Source: Strigamia acuminata (Eukaryota > Arthropoda > Chilopoda > Geophilomorpha > Linotaeniidae). From it: a stretch of DNA of 64,000 nt. The DNA lies in NCBI GenBank assembly GCA_949358305.1, contig OX442314.1:10843060-10907059 (forward strand), read 5' to 3'. The translations under genes were made by a program, and so were the position numbers. The notes below the pieces were generated by a model. That model did not search any database, was not told where the DNA came from, and was given only the letters and a program-made list of their open reading frames with translations. This document shows, piece by piece, positions 1-10,225 of this stretch (position 1 is its first letter; every line of letters starts with the position of its first letter).

Positions 1-1
1 A

Positions 2-2755
2 GCCAACATGACAATAAATAAAGCGAAATCTCGTTTTGGGCGTACAGAATTAAAATTCTTGGGCCACTGGATTAAACCCGAAGGTCTCTTCGGTGATCCC
101 GATAAAATATCGGCGATTATGAAATTTCCCACCCCCACGTGTGCTAAAGACATTCAGCGCTTTCACGGCATGACTAACTTCTTCAGGAAGTTTGTTCCAA
201 ATCACGGAACTATTGCCGCACCATACACACGTATGATGAATGAGAAAACTCCATTTGAATGGGGAGATGAGCAGACAGAAGCTTTTAATAAAATTAAAGA
301 GCTACTTTGTGGTGACAATTGTCTGCACAAACCAGATATGACCTTGCCATTTGTTGTTATGACTGACGCTTCACATGAAGGCTTAGGAGCTGTCCTTTGC
401 CAAGACGTCGATATATTCGATGAAAAGAAGCAGAAAAACATTTCTGTACCCAGACCTGTAGCTTATGCAAGCAGAGTTTTACGTGGAGCGGAGAAGCGTT
501 ATACAACGCCGGAACTCGAATGTCTCGCAGTTGTGTGGGCTATTGATCGATTTAAACCATATCTCGAATATGGTACATTCACTTTAGAGTCAGATGCAGA
601 AGCATTGAAATGGTTGATGCGAACGCCTGAACCATCTGGGAAATTTGGCCGATGGGCCTTAAGAATCCAATGTGGAAATTTTAAAATTGTTTTTCGAAAA
701 GGTGCTGCTAATCAAGTTGCAGATGCACTTTCTAGAGCCCCACTAACAGAGGAAGACATTCCTCTTCGAGATCATGTGGAACCTGTCGAAATTAAACAAT
801 ATTGGCCTGAATGGGACGGAAATCCTTCTGTTTCATTAAATCGTGCCCCGGAGAAACGAGAATATTTGGCTAGTGTGCGTTCCTATTTTTCAGAAAATTC
901 TAAAGAATGTTCTGAAGAAAAGGAGGGGGAGGAAGTACAAGAAACCTTGTACAGTGCGTTGACTGAAGTACTTAAAGAAGTCCCTCCTACAAGGAGAGAA
1001 ATAATAGATGCTCAGTTACTAGACACTGAATGAAAACGCATTCGAGAATATTTATTGAATGACAAGGTTGTTGGGATACCACAATCTGAAATAAAAGAAT
1101 GGAAAAACAAAGTCAAAAACTATTGTTTAGACAAAAAAGAAGTTGATGGTGATCAAATGATCATCTTTTTTAACCCTTCGTTCGAAGAGGAATTAAACGA
1201 TTCGGGAAATGGCTTTAAAGCCGTTGTACCCAGTGCACTCGTAAAGCGAGTACTCTTCGCTTGTCATGGCCACCCCCTAAGCGGTCACGCTGGGATGAGT
1301 AAGACGCTTGAGAAAACGCGTTTAATATATTTCTGGCCTGGTATGAGTAGAAGTGTCAGGAACTACGTCAAAAGCTGCACGCACTGTGCTCAGTACAAAC
1401 CTATTCAACAGAAAAGGCACGCAGCTCCGTACACACCACACAACATGACCAATCCTTGGGAATGTATTAACATGGACTTGATGGGCCCAAAACCCGCGGG
1501 AAGGTCCCAAAACCAGTATATTTTTGTCATTATTGACAATTGTACCAAGTTCGTTGAAATTAAGGCTTTGACAAAAGCCACGAGCGCTAACTGCGTTCAA
1601 GAATTAAGATCTGTTACAAACAGATGGGGACACCCCAAAAAGATTGTGAGCGATAACGGAAAACAATTTGTTTCCGATATTTACAATGAGTATTGCGAGA
1701 TGTACAACATTCGCCCGTCTCATACGAGCACGTATCATGCCCAGGCGAACCCGACAGAGCGAGCCAATAGAGATATAAAGACGATGCTGGCTTTGTACAC
1801 AGATGTGCACACGCAATGGCCACGATATTTAGACGAATTCGCGTTCGCGATGAGAAATAATGTCTCAGCGGCAACGGGCTCAAGCCCGATGTTACTGAAC
1901 ACGGGACGAATCGTAACATTACCTTTCGACCCAAGGATTATTAAACATGCCAATCCATTTGACAAAGAAAATCCAGAAAAATATGTCAGAGTACTATTGG
2001 ATGTATTGCGCAGATCGCATCAAGAGATGCATCGCAGAATTCAATTGAATTTTGAACGACATAGGAAAATACACGAACAAAAGTTCGTAATTACGGAGTT
2101 TGAAGTTGGAGATTTAGTTTGGAAACAAACTCACATTCTCTCGTGCGCAGATAAAAATATTTCTGCTGGTTTCGCAGAGAAGAGAGATGGTCCGTGGGAG
2201 ATTACTAAAGTACTTCCAGGCGGAGCGTATAAATTACGCAAATTAGCTGATGGTTCGATTGAAAAATCAGTGAACATTAAAGCGTTGTACCCCTATACGC
2301 CCTCATACCCGGTTGAGACTTGGAAAGTAGGACAAAAGTCCGCCTCTTACTCGCCTCAAGAAAATCCTAAATGGATGGACGAAAGTAATCAACTTCCGGA
2401 TGCTGAAGAAATGGAATTAATTCCTGAAACTTCTTCAGAAATTCCAATGGAATTGTCCGACTCAACTCCAGTGCAGATTGACAAATCTGCGCCCACAAAG
2501 TCTAAACATAGACATAGACAACGCTTAACTGCTATAGAAAAGAAAGCGGCGTTGAAAAGAGGCGAAGTTCCAAAGAAACCGCCTCGAAAACCCCGCAAAC
2601 CCCAACCGATAGTTCCACGAACTAGCACTCGTCCACGACGAGAACGAAAACCAAATCCTAAATATGCAGATGAAAATTTCGTGCGAAACATCACTGCAGT
2701 ATTTAAAAAACCATACCAACAACGAGGAAAAGCCTCAAAGTTCTGTTGGAATTGA
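2..2755 (+). pseudogene. Ty3/gypsy pol (RT C-terminus, RNase H, integrase), one in-frame TGA
   Basis: The frame is open from the left edge to TGA at 1031-1033, then continues in the same frame to 2755 with no indel. Visible parts: the end of the RT connection region (FLGHWI..EG), RNase H with MTDASHEGLGAVL and the ELECLAVVWA block, an HHCC zinc-binding region at about 1255-1400 (CHGHPLSGHAG and CTHCAQYK), and the integrase core with MDLMGP, SDNGKQFVSD and a Glu in NPTERANRD. The C-terminal tail is basic and Pro/Lys-rich. The single stop lies between RNase H and integrase. It could be inactivating or a sequence error; I class it as a broken gene. The family assignment is strong, the lineage within gypsy is not determined. 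Confidence 0.85.
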
Positions 2756-3199
2756 TAAGTTTTACTCAAAACTTGGAGACTGTAATTATTTACATGTCTG
2801 ACAGGTGTAGTGATTTATAATCTCAACACCGGGGGACAAGATATTACGATATTTATTGAAATTTATATTAAAATATGAATTTGTTGCGATGAATTAAATA
2901 TTCGATAGAATATTTTAATTTTTTGGTTGTATTTACATGTATTTTAACTAAAATACAGAGAATTACTTTGAAAAGTGATGTTCTCGCCTCTTCACGAGGA
3001 TACGAGATTTACGAGGTGTGATTAAACCTCGAACCCGATAATTAATAGGGAATAAAATTCCCAGGGTTCATTGCACACAAACACTTCGTAAAACACGTGG
3101 ATATAAGTGACTTCGTCCCTTCGTCCCTCTTCACTTTTCGACTCGAGATTTCAACGCTAATTCATTTAGTCGACTCAAGCAGGAAAACTAGCTTCAACC
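2756..3199 (+). other. Internal non-coding region of gypsy A with a possible promoter
   Basis: No coding capacity after the pol stop. A first purine tract (caccggggga, about 2825-2834) matches the one just before the 3' LTR (about 6041-6050). A TATA-like TATAAG at 3102-3107 lies about 95 bases before a good splice-donor sequence (GTAAGT at 3200). Together these could be an internal promoter and leader exon for the downstream ORF. This is inference from motifs only. Confidence 0.35.
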
Positions 3200-3805
3200 G
3201 TAAGTAGTTTTCAATAATATTCTTTGACTAAAGAATTTAAAAGAATTGTTCGCAACAATTGGTAAAATATCGGCGTCCCGATAAAAGTTAAAAAATTCAC
3301 GTGTATTATAAGCGTGAATCGGCATTAAATCACTCTGGAAGTTTAGCTATTCAGTCGAATAGTTGGGTTAAATTTAATAATTATTTATTAAGTTTAAGTA
3401 CGTGGGCACTAATTATTTAAATCAAGTCGCGGTCGAGGCTTGCATAAATTATTTAGCGGTGAATTTTCGATTTGAGATATTTATTAGACTAAGTGTTAAT
3501 TAATTAATACGAAAGTTATCTTTGATATTCGAAAAGTTGGATTAAATAGTTTAAAGAAACTAAGGGAATTTTTTTCTTTTGAAAATCAACAAGTTGCGAT
3601 TTTCGATGAAAATCCCTGTCGGCGAGTCCATTCTCGTGTCATAAACACAAGGGGAATGTGACTCATTAGTGTCACGTGTTAAGGGTTATAAATAACTCGA
3701 GTTGTGTATTTTCGTTGCGAACAATACGTTTTAATTCTTTGGACTCAAGGAATGACTATTTAGAGTGGAATTATTTTTAATAAAATAATTTATTTGCGTC
3801 TGCAG
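3200..3805 (+). other. Possible intron ahead of the gypsy A downstream ORF
   Basis: A donor-like GTAAGTAG begins at 3200. An acceptor-like TGCAG ends at 3805, directly before the ATG at 3806. The 606 bases between are AT-rich and have no long ORF. An acceptor touching the start codon suggests the downstream ORF is expressed from a spliced RNA, as third ORFs in some gypsy-class elements are. No transcript evidence is available here. Confidence 0.4.
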
Positions 3806-5311
3806 ATGGGAAGTGATAAGCACCGTTCAAAACGGAGTCATCGACGACACCGACATGAAAGCTCCAGCTCGTCCACCTCGTCTAGTGACGAGCAACGCCG
3901 TTCAGCAGAACGTGCTTACATGAGGGCCCAACCGATACCGACGGCGCCCGCCTCGATGTACGCCTTGACGCCGCTGCAACTCGCAACGCTTAATTGGCTG
4001 AGCGTCCATCCGGACGGACTTCCGCTCGACTTAAATGCGATGATGCAGGCCCCATCCACATCTGCACAGCCAACCGTTTATGAGTCGGCGCAATTGGCCC
4101 CGCTGGCCCAGGTGGCGTATCCGCCCACAAACGTTATCAACGTCCCGTTGGCCCCGCATTCACCCGAATTTCGGCCGCCAACTGCAAGCGTGGCGCCCAC
4201 CGTCGCCAACACGTCGAATGCGGCTGCACCGACTGTGACGGGACAATCAGCGTCTGTTACGCATCTTCCTGCTGGTGCTGAGTCTTCTGCATCAGAATAC
4301 GGATGGAATGAGCCGCCGCCGGGCGCATTGCGTTATTCGGAGCCTGTTTCTCGCAACCGCGAGTACCGAGCGGCCAACAAGGCAAGAAAGAAGGACGAGA
4401 AGGCCCGCCTGCGCAAGGAGCAGTGCGAACGAGACATGGCAGCCGGAATACCTCACGATAACATCGTGACGGACCAGGCCACAGAGACGATCTGCCCATT
4501 TTGCGTCGGCTGTGGGTGGTGCTGCGGTGCATCCGCAGGTTCTTCTCTAATGCGTTGTCCAAACTGCCGTGGAAGGAAAACGCGACCGCGTTCGGAGCCG
4601 TGGCGCAAGGAGGTTCAGCCCCACGTAGTTAAAGGCATTAAGCCTAACGAGAAGCGATGTTGGGCTCACTGCCCAAAGTGCCGACTTCGTGGCGAAGCGG
4701 TTTACATCGACCCGCGCTTCCTCACCTGGGCCCGCGCTGAAGCCAACGCCGGTGTACGAGTCGAACTCCTTCGACAGTCGCCGCCGCCATCCGAGGACTC
4801 CGAAGTTTCTACTGAAACTGTCCAAGCCGTCGAGAGCGCAGGAAGCGAGGTGCAAGAGGAATTCGTTCGACCAAGAGCGATGTCGCGAGGGCGAGGCTGT
4901 CTTACGCTCGACCGAGCAAAGGAAATTGCCAAGGTTCAACGAACCAATATCTTGGCACGAGGGCGAGCTCGTAAGCTTCAACAGGCTGTAGAAGCGTCGT
5001 CTAAACCCGTGGAGGATCCTCCAGCGGCCGTAACCGACGCGTCCAGCGCCCCTCCAGCGTCTAAGTCTGAGACTTCGGACGACGCTCAGTTCGAGGATGC
5101 AGAAGAGCTGCTGTCCGTCGTTGATTTCGTGGCCGAGCTCCTCGACGACATGCCGTTTCCGCCGCCGAGTCCAGGCGAGATGGAAGCTTCTGTAGAAGCC
5201 GTGTTTTCTGCCGCCTCGACTGAAGCGACGGAAGAGTCCGATTTTCTGACTTCTGCTGAAGTCGAGAAGAAGGAAGAGAAAGTTTCGACTGACGTCGAAA
5301 AGAAGGATTAA
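3806..5311 (+). CDS. Gypsy A downstream ORF: Cys-rich, possibly nucleic-acid-binding protein, about 501 aa
   Basis: I chose ATG 3806 because the frame upstream opens only at a TTG inside the likely splice acceptor. The protein has an Arg/His/Ser-rich start (RSKRSHRRHRHESSSSS), a Pro/Ala/Thr-rich stretch to about residue 170, and a basic stretch (ANKARKKDEKARLRKEQ) near 190-205. A cysteine cluster follows at about 228-295: CPFCVGCGWCCG, then RCPNCRGR, then CWAHCPKC. The last 130 residues are acidic (E/D/S/V). GC content is clearly higher than in pol and the flanks. It sits between pol and the 3' LTR, where env would be, but there is no signal peptide or membrane segment. Gag-like or regulatory roles are both possible. 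I do not recognise the family. Confidence 0.6.
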   Translation: MGSDKHRSKRSHRRHRHESSSSSTSSSDEQRRSAERAYMRAQPIPTAPASMYALTPLQLATLNWLSVHPDGLPLDLNAMMQAPSTSAQPTVYESAQLAPLAQVAYPPTNVINVPLAPHSPEFRPPTASVAPTVANTSNAAAPTVTGQSASVTHLPAGAESSASEYGWNEPPPGALRYSEPVSRNREYRAANKARKKDEKARLRKEQCERDMAAGIPHDNIVTDQATETICPFCVGCGWCCGASAGSSLMRCPNCRGRKTRPRSEPWRKEVQPHVVKGIKPNEKRCWAHCPKCRLRGEAVYIDPRFLTWARAEANAGVRVELLRQSPPPSEDSEVSTETVQAVESAGSEVQEEFVRPRAMSRGRGCLTLDRAKEIAKVQRTNILARGRARKLQQAVEASSKPVEDPPAAVTDASSAPPASKSETSDDAQFEDAEELLSVVDFVAELLDDMPFPPPSPGEMEASVEAVFSAASTEATEESDFLTSAEVEKKEEKVSTDVEKKD

Positions 5312-6053
5312 AAGGGACAAAATTAACATTCGTTATTTTTTCTGAGTGGAAATATTTTTGACTAAAAAATATTCCAAGTGTTTTGTTGTGTTTTTGCAAT
5401 TACGAAATATTCCCACGAGTATTGTGTTTGTTTGTTTCAAGATCTTGAACTAATCATTAAATACTCAAACGAGTATAGTTTAATTTAAAATTGGATTCAA
5501 TTTAATTTGTTCTGTTTTCGAATTCAATTTGGATGTTTATTTGAATTAATCATATTAATATCTGTGTGATTGTTTAGTTTATTTTTCATAATTATTTGTG
5601 GAAATTGTGTTTGTTTTGCTTTGATTGAAGCGTTGAAGAATTTCAAGTTGAAATTCGTTAATTTTTTATGACAATCGTAATAAAAAATTAGTAGTTTAGA
5701 TTTTCGATAAATAAAGTTTTGCATAAATTTATTTTTATTGATTATCTTGTTGATTAATAAGCTATGAATAAGTTTATTTGACGGAGAAATAAAATTTCTA
5801 TCGAAATTTGTATTTTCTCGAACATGTATCCATGTTCGGACGAGTTCATTTCCGTCGCTTAGCAACCGGGAGTTGCGCTGTACAGAGAAGCCGATTAGTC
5901 TAATCGGGTGACGAAGTTTCTGAAAGAAATAACGTGATTAAGTTAATAAAATACTTACCAAGTGGATTAATTCGATAGAATTAGGTGAACATTCTTATCC
6001 ATTAAGAATGACAATCGAGAGTTAGTAAACTCTATGCTTGTCACCGGGGGATG
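5312..6053 (+). other. Gypsy A 3' non-coding region with polypurine tract
   Basis: Very AT-rich, with no convincing ORF on either strand. It ends in a purine-rich tract around 6041-6052 (caccggggg), which is the expected plus-strand primer next to the 3' LTR. Confidence 0.6.
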
Positions 6054-7796
6054 TGTGATGATTACAAATCAGTATTTATCAATGTTCACAATAGATGGCG
6101 CTGTTTAACAAACGCGCGCAATTCAAACTCGACGAAACTAAAAAACGTAATAAATTATTACTTGGACACGGTGAATAAAATATAACTATTTTATTCAATA
6201 TAAATTAAGTATTATTTACTTGACAATGTTGATTCTATCGAATCAATATCCACATTACTTACCTGTCGAAGGGAACCAATCGGACCCTTCCGGACCCCAA
6301 CTGGGCCCATCTGGACATAGTCATATATTAGGTCCGGACTAGTGACCCACGAATCCGCCGATTCGTACGCTGATTGGCTGTCGCCAATCTAGTAGTTCTA
6401 CAGAACTATATAAGCTCCAGTTTCTCACTTCCCCCTGGCTGGATAACTGAACTTGTATATTGTCTGTAGTTGAATTGTTATCGTTTGATTTCATTATTCT
6501 CTATCGACACATCAGGCCACCTCAGCTCTCCACAGTTAGTATTCATTACTATTTTGTTATTGCTGTTGTAGGGCTATTTCGGGAAGGCTAACTCCGGTAA
6601 TAGACATGCATTCGCATGAAATGGCCCCGTAACGTTAGCCAGCTGTTCTACGGGACAGTAGGACTTCGTACGGTGGCTTAATATAACGGTCGTATACAGT
6701 ACGACCTTGCTAAATGAAAGTAGGTCCCTCAGCTAACTGGCCACAGTCCGCTGCAGGATGGTTGTTGTAAACAGCCCACGCAGGTTCCCGTCTTTCTACG
6801 ATTGGTCCTTCCGCTCGTTAAAAGTCGGTAAAAGCCTAATATGCAGGTAACACGCCGGGTTGGTAGCCCGTGAGTAATATCCGTGAAGATGTTGCGTTAA
6901 ATAACTACCTGGATAATGGTAATCCAACGGCAGTGGCCGATTAATATTTACCCGGTGCTCGATCAGTGGATCCCGCCATCGTAAGGCATGCTGGCGGATG
7001 GAGGAGTCAAATCCTCCCGCGATGTTTCTCTCGACCGTCGTGACGGTCCCCGCCCCATCGTACCCTCCGGGTTAGTAACCCGTGAACAGGAGTTGAACAA
7101 CACTGTGTTAAATAAATTACTCGGGCATTGGTAATCCTGTATTGGCAATATCTTTTAAACCCGGTAAGTCCATAGAAATGTTTACCTGGTGGTTAGTACC
7201 ACCGATAGCGAATTAAAGCGTACAATTAAATACTCGGCGCCTGATCACGAGATCTTGTCGTCGTAAGGCATGCTGGCGGATGGAGTCTCAACAACTCCCG
7301 CGACGTTCTCTCAATTGTCGTGACGGTCCCCGCCCAATTATTATTTATATAACAATTCATTTGTTATATTACTTTAATCACTTTACTTTTATTCATTTGG
7401 AACATGGAATATTCTGCCGAATATTCCGATTAATGCGAAGGACTCTTCGCATGTTTAGATACTCGAGCTGCGGACCAAATGCGTCTCCGTAGCGCTATTT
7501 GTGACGATGCCGCAAGTCAGCCGTATCCCTTTGGCTTCGCCCGGATCCTCAACCAGTTGATGCCGCCCGTTTACACGCGTCAAGAACCCATCTTTGTTAA
7601 ACCATCAATATTTAGTAATAAATATGTTATGTCATACTAAAACTGTAAGTTATTTCTACTCTGTCACGTATTCATATTAGTCAAGGCTTCCGTAGCTTAT
7701 CTCGGTTAGGTTGTTGCTAAACTTAGCAACGTCTTGTATAAACCGAATTATCTATCTCACGGACTAATAAATTAGCCCAAAAGTAGAATCGTCACA
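6054..7796 (+). repeat. 3' LTR of gypsy A, about 1.74 kb
   Basis: It begins TGTGATGATT and ends AATCGTCACA, a near-perfect 10-bp inverted terminus. It abuts a polypurine tract on the left and family-gene flanking DNA on the right. A CCAAT-like gattgg (6371) and a TATA box TATATAAG (6407-6414) mark a probable promoter. A candidate poly(A) signal AATAAA lies at 7617-7622. It is long for an LTR and contains two diverged copies of a segment about 281 bp apart: gtaaggcatgctggcgga at 6981 and 7263, and gtcgtgacggtccccgcc at 7037 and 7317. Confidence 0.8.
6371..6445 (+). promoter_or_regulatory. LTR core promoter of gypsy A
   Basis: A CCAAT-type gattgg at about 6371 and TATATAAG at 6407-6414 are followed 25-35 bases later by a pyrimidine-rich ctcacttcccc. 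The spacing fits an RNA polymerase II core promoter. No start site can be proved from sequence alone. Confidence 0.5.
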
Positions 7797-7857
7797 AATT
7801 TCAAGAATTAATGCTAAAAAGTTGAAGCACAACTTTAAACTACACAAATACACATTT

Positions 7858-9900
7858 TTAATCCAGATAAGTTTCTATTAAATCTGTTTTTTCTTCTTGA
7901 CTATAACCGCTCCTAACCAGCGGAAGACCGCGTTGTATCAAGTAATAAAAAGATATGCACCTCATGCAATAACTGATGTCTTGTGAATTGACAACAGAAT
8001 ATTCCACAAATCTTGCCATTAAAAACTCATGATATGCCAAGTTGGAATCTGCGCACAAACTGTAAGCGAGGCAAAAGCAAAATTCCTTGAACACAACCAT
8101 TTCATTTTCCAGTAAAGAATTTCTTTGAGTGACACAAATAAGTTCCAAAAAATCGCTATCCAGCTTTCCAGCTTCACACGTATCGATAATTTCAGATATT
8201 TTGTAAAAACTAATCAGCACCGGATCTTGAAGGTCTCCAGCTCCCTGCACCTGTTTTTTAATAAAGTCAAATACAATTTTGTTGGTCTCAAAATTCTCAA
8301 ACCCCCGCCCAAAAAAACTCGCCAGTCGACACAAACTTTCTTCTAATTCGGATGCAACCGCCTCACTCATTTCTTCGGATGCAATTTCGGGAAGCCAGTT
8401 TCGAAATGCAGCGACATTTTTGCATTCCACTGTTTCGCTGGTGAAGTGATGAATGAGAACCGATTTCTTAATCCTGCTTATATCACTCGAATTCGAGAAA
8501 GAAAAATTCAAAAATCTATCAAGTTTCGTCCACTTGTTCGCTCTTATTTCGTTGTGAAGCAACGTGCGACAGATCTCGTTCGCTAAGTAGGAACAATGCT
8601 CTTTAAAAGTTGTCATTTCACTCTCAGTCGTGATGTATTTATTTGCAATCGACTCCAAAAAATCCCAATGGAAATCATACGTTTTTTTAAAAAGTAAGTG
8701 AGCAACACATCTGTCCAAAATAATTCTTCTCTTTTTGATGTCCGTATCGTTAAGCAATAATAAATGGAAATTATCATAATCTTGCATCTCGCAAAGCATG
8801 TAGTGCACGAACGAATATTCAATCTCGTAACAACAATTCCTCATTTCCTCGGGAGCATTTCTCCAAAAACGAATCAAACAGTCCTTGACTTTGTCTCCTT
8901 TGGACCAAGAACGAACAGACTTGCTCATCACCTCATAGAAATCGTCAGCCGACGCCATCAGGTTTAGAACCCGGCTCGACTTGGGCGTGAACGAATGCGT
9001 GTGCAGAAAATGTATCAGTACGGGTGCGACAGGTTTCAATCCGAATTCCGAAGACAAAATGGTCCTCATTTGATGCTCGTCCATCTCACCAAGTAGAAAG
9101 TTCATGATGCCAGTCTCGAATGTGCAGTAACAATCTTTATCGTGCGTGTCATCGTCGAAGTGTGAAAGCAAGTCTTCCAATTTACTTTTTGGCCGGATTA
9201 GCAGCTTGATGATCGCATTTCTTTCGTACAGTGTCATGAGTGACCAGAAATACTCAACGCCACATTGGTTTGCGTGGTCTAAGGACAGGAAAAACATTTT
9301 GACTTTCTTGTTGAAAGGAATCTTTGAAGAGTCGGTTTTAATCGTCATCCTTTTCCAATATTTGTACATAATAGTTTTTAAGTCTGAGTCCTTTTGTTTG
9401 TCGAACATCTTTCTCAAAATGTTGCCACATTCGTTCGAAATGTCTTCCACGACGTCTGCGACGCAACAGACGACGGCGAGGCAGAATCTGGATTCGAACG
9501 TCAATTCTTCTAACTCTGAGAGAACTCTTACTGTTTTGGTCATGTCTAGTTGTCCATATATTGACCATTTCGTGCATTGGATAATGGTTTTCGCTATTTG
9601 TCCATCGGGAAAGCTTTGGCCAATAAAAACGTGGGAAAATAAGAAATTAAGCACATCCCACAACTGGCGTCCGACGTGCTTCGCCAAAGACTTGAACAAT
9701 AATTTTAACTCGTTCGGAATATGAAATTCATCCACTAGTTTGGAAACTGCTTCCTCACCTTCTGACCATCGCCTTCGACGACTGATTGGAGTAGTTTTCT
9801 TGCTATTAATCTGAATATTGAAATTATATTTCCATAGTAAAACCGAAGTTTTTACTAATGTGATGTGTTTTAGACTCGGCAAGTCCAAAATGGACTTCAT
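7858..9900 (-). CDS. G1: uncharacterised array-family protein, 680 aa
   Basis: A single uninterrupted exon. I start at ATG 9900 (MKSILDLPSL) because this Met is shared by all copies; an 18-residue upstream extension is open here but not in most paralogs. Family blocks in order: LPSLKHIT (6-13), a basic stretch then WSEGEEAVSKLVDEF, WSIYGQLDMTKT (about 105), CLAVVCCVADVVEDIS (about 135), MYKYWKRMTIKTDSS (about 170), FWSLMTLYERNAIIKLL (about 208), DCYCTFETGIMNFLL, SFTPKSSRVLNL (about 298), FWRNAPEEMRNC (about 345), a helical block to about 420, LANEICRTLLHNEI, WLPEIASEE, and DPVLISFYKISEI (about 565). Predominantly helical, Cys-rich, no signal peptide or membrane segment seen. Closest paralog is G6. 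Function unknown. Confidence 0.85.
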   Translation of the reverse strand: MKSILDLPSLKHITLVKTSVLLWKYNFNIQINSKKTTPISRRRRWSEGEEAVSKLVDEFHIPNELKLLFKSLAKHVGRQLWDVLNFLFSHVFIGQSFPDGQIAKTIIQCTKWSIYGQLDMTKTVRVLSELEELTFESRFCLAVVCCVADVVEDISNECGNILRKMFDKQKDSDLKTIMYKYWKRMTIKTDSSKIPFNKKVKMFFLSLDHANQCGVEYFWSLMTLYERNAIIKLLIRPKSKLEDLLSHFDDDTHDKDCYCTFETGIMNFLLGEMDEHQMRTILSSEFGLKPVAPVLIHFLHTHSFTPKSSRVLNLMASADDFYEVMSKSVRSWSKGDKVKDCLIRFWRNAPEEMRNCCYEIEYSFVHYMLCEMQDYDNFHLLLLNDTDIKKRRIILDRCVAHLLFKKTYDFHWDFLESIANKYITTESEMTTFKEHCSYLANEICRTLLHNEIRANKWTKLDRFLNFSFSNSSDISRIKKSVLIHHFTSETVECKNVAAFRNWLPEIASEEMSEAVASELEESLCRLASFFGRGFENFETNKIVFDFIKKQVQGAGDLQDPVLISFYKISEIIDTCEAGKLDSDFLELICVTQRNSLLENEMVVFKEFCFCLAYSLCADSNLAYHEFLMARFVEYSVVNSQDISYCMRCISFYYLIQRGLPLVRSGYSQEEKTDLIETYLD

Positions 9901-9952
9901 GATTTGAAATTGAAAAAAAAAGTGTTGTTGAATTGGAAAAATAAAAATGTTC

Positions 9953-9971
9953 ATTATTACTTTACAATAAT
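9953..9971 (-). promoter_or_regulatory. Conserved inverted repeat about 50-55 bp upstream of family start codons
   Basis: In gene orientation the site reads ATTATTGTAAAGTAATAAT: 6-bp arms ATTATT/AATAAT around GTAAAGT. The same or nearly the same sequence, at the same distance from ATG, lies upstream of G2 (14315-14333, one change), G4 (20501-20519) and G6 (40384-40402), and likewise before the duplicated copies. It could be a promoter element or a transcript-leader hairpin. Conservation may also be simple co-amplification with the unit. Confidence 0.4.
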
Positions 9972-10049
9972 AGTCTTGCCTGCTTTATTTAACATAACTC
10001 ATTATCGCACATATTCTTGCCACTCTATTTAGGCGTGAGTAGTGCATCT

Positions 10050-10225
10050 TGTGACGGTTGTAAAACCGTGAAGTTCGAAAGTTCCCGACAGATGACGCTG
10101 TTCAAATGAACGTGCGTAGTTTAAATACATAACCAAAGTTGTAGTGATTATTATGACTAAACGGATAAATATAAGTTATTTATTAACCTGAATAAAGTAT
10201 TATTTAGTATATTATTGATTAGTTT
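10050..10225 (+). repeat. LTR-start fragment related to gypsy A
   Basis: It begins TGTGACGGTT and contains a perfect palindrome (ACGGTTGTAAAACCGT). It shares an agatg.cgctgtt block and a later ttat/aagtattattta block, in the same order, with the first 180 bases of the gypsy A LTR. It ends abruptly at the family relic. The same fragment recurs at about 17,027-17,200 and 40,481-40,650, next to the same relic each time. Confidence 0.45.

Larger units (their letters stand above)
1..7796 (+). mobile_element. Ty3/gypsy-type LTR retrotransposon A, 5' part outside the window
   Basis: Order visible: end of reverse transcriptase, RNase H, integrase, about 1 kb without pol, a second ORF, a purine-rich tract (ccggggga) and a long 3' LTR that stops at 7796. 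Directly after the LTR the DNA reads aatttcaagaatt, the sequence that lies 3' of the family genes at about 14,922 and 18,297. The element therefore inserted in the 3' flank of the first family copy. The 5' LTR, gag and protease lie left of the window, so TSD and LTR divergence cannot be read. Confidence 0.85.

Noticed and set aside
4547-5329. 260-codon minus-strand frame opposite the gypsy A Cys-rich ORF
   Set aside because: Lies wholly opposite a better-supported ORF with clear domain architecture. GC-rich sequence keeps both strands open.
5524-5865. 113-codon minus-strand frame in gypsy A
   Set aside because: Asn/Lys/Ile-rich translation of AT-rich non-coding DNA, with no recognisable motif.
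9901-9954. 18-residue hydrophobic N-terminal extension of G1, G5 and G7, resembling a signal peptide
   Set aside because: Other full copies are not open there, and the conserved protein begins at the MKSILDL Met. The extension is translated A/T-rich leader including the conserved dyad.
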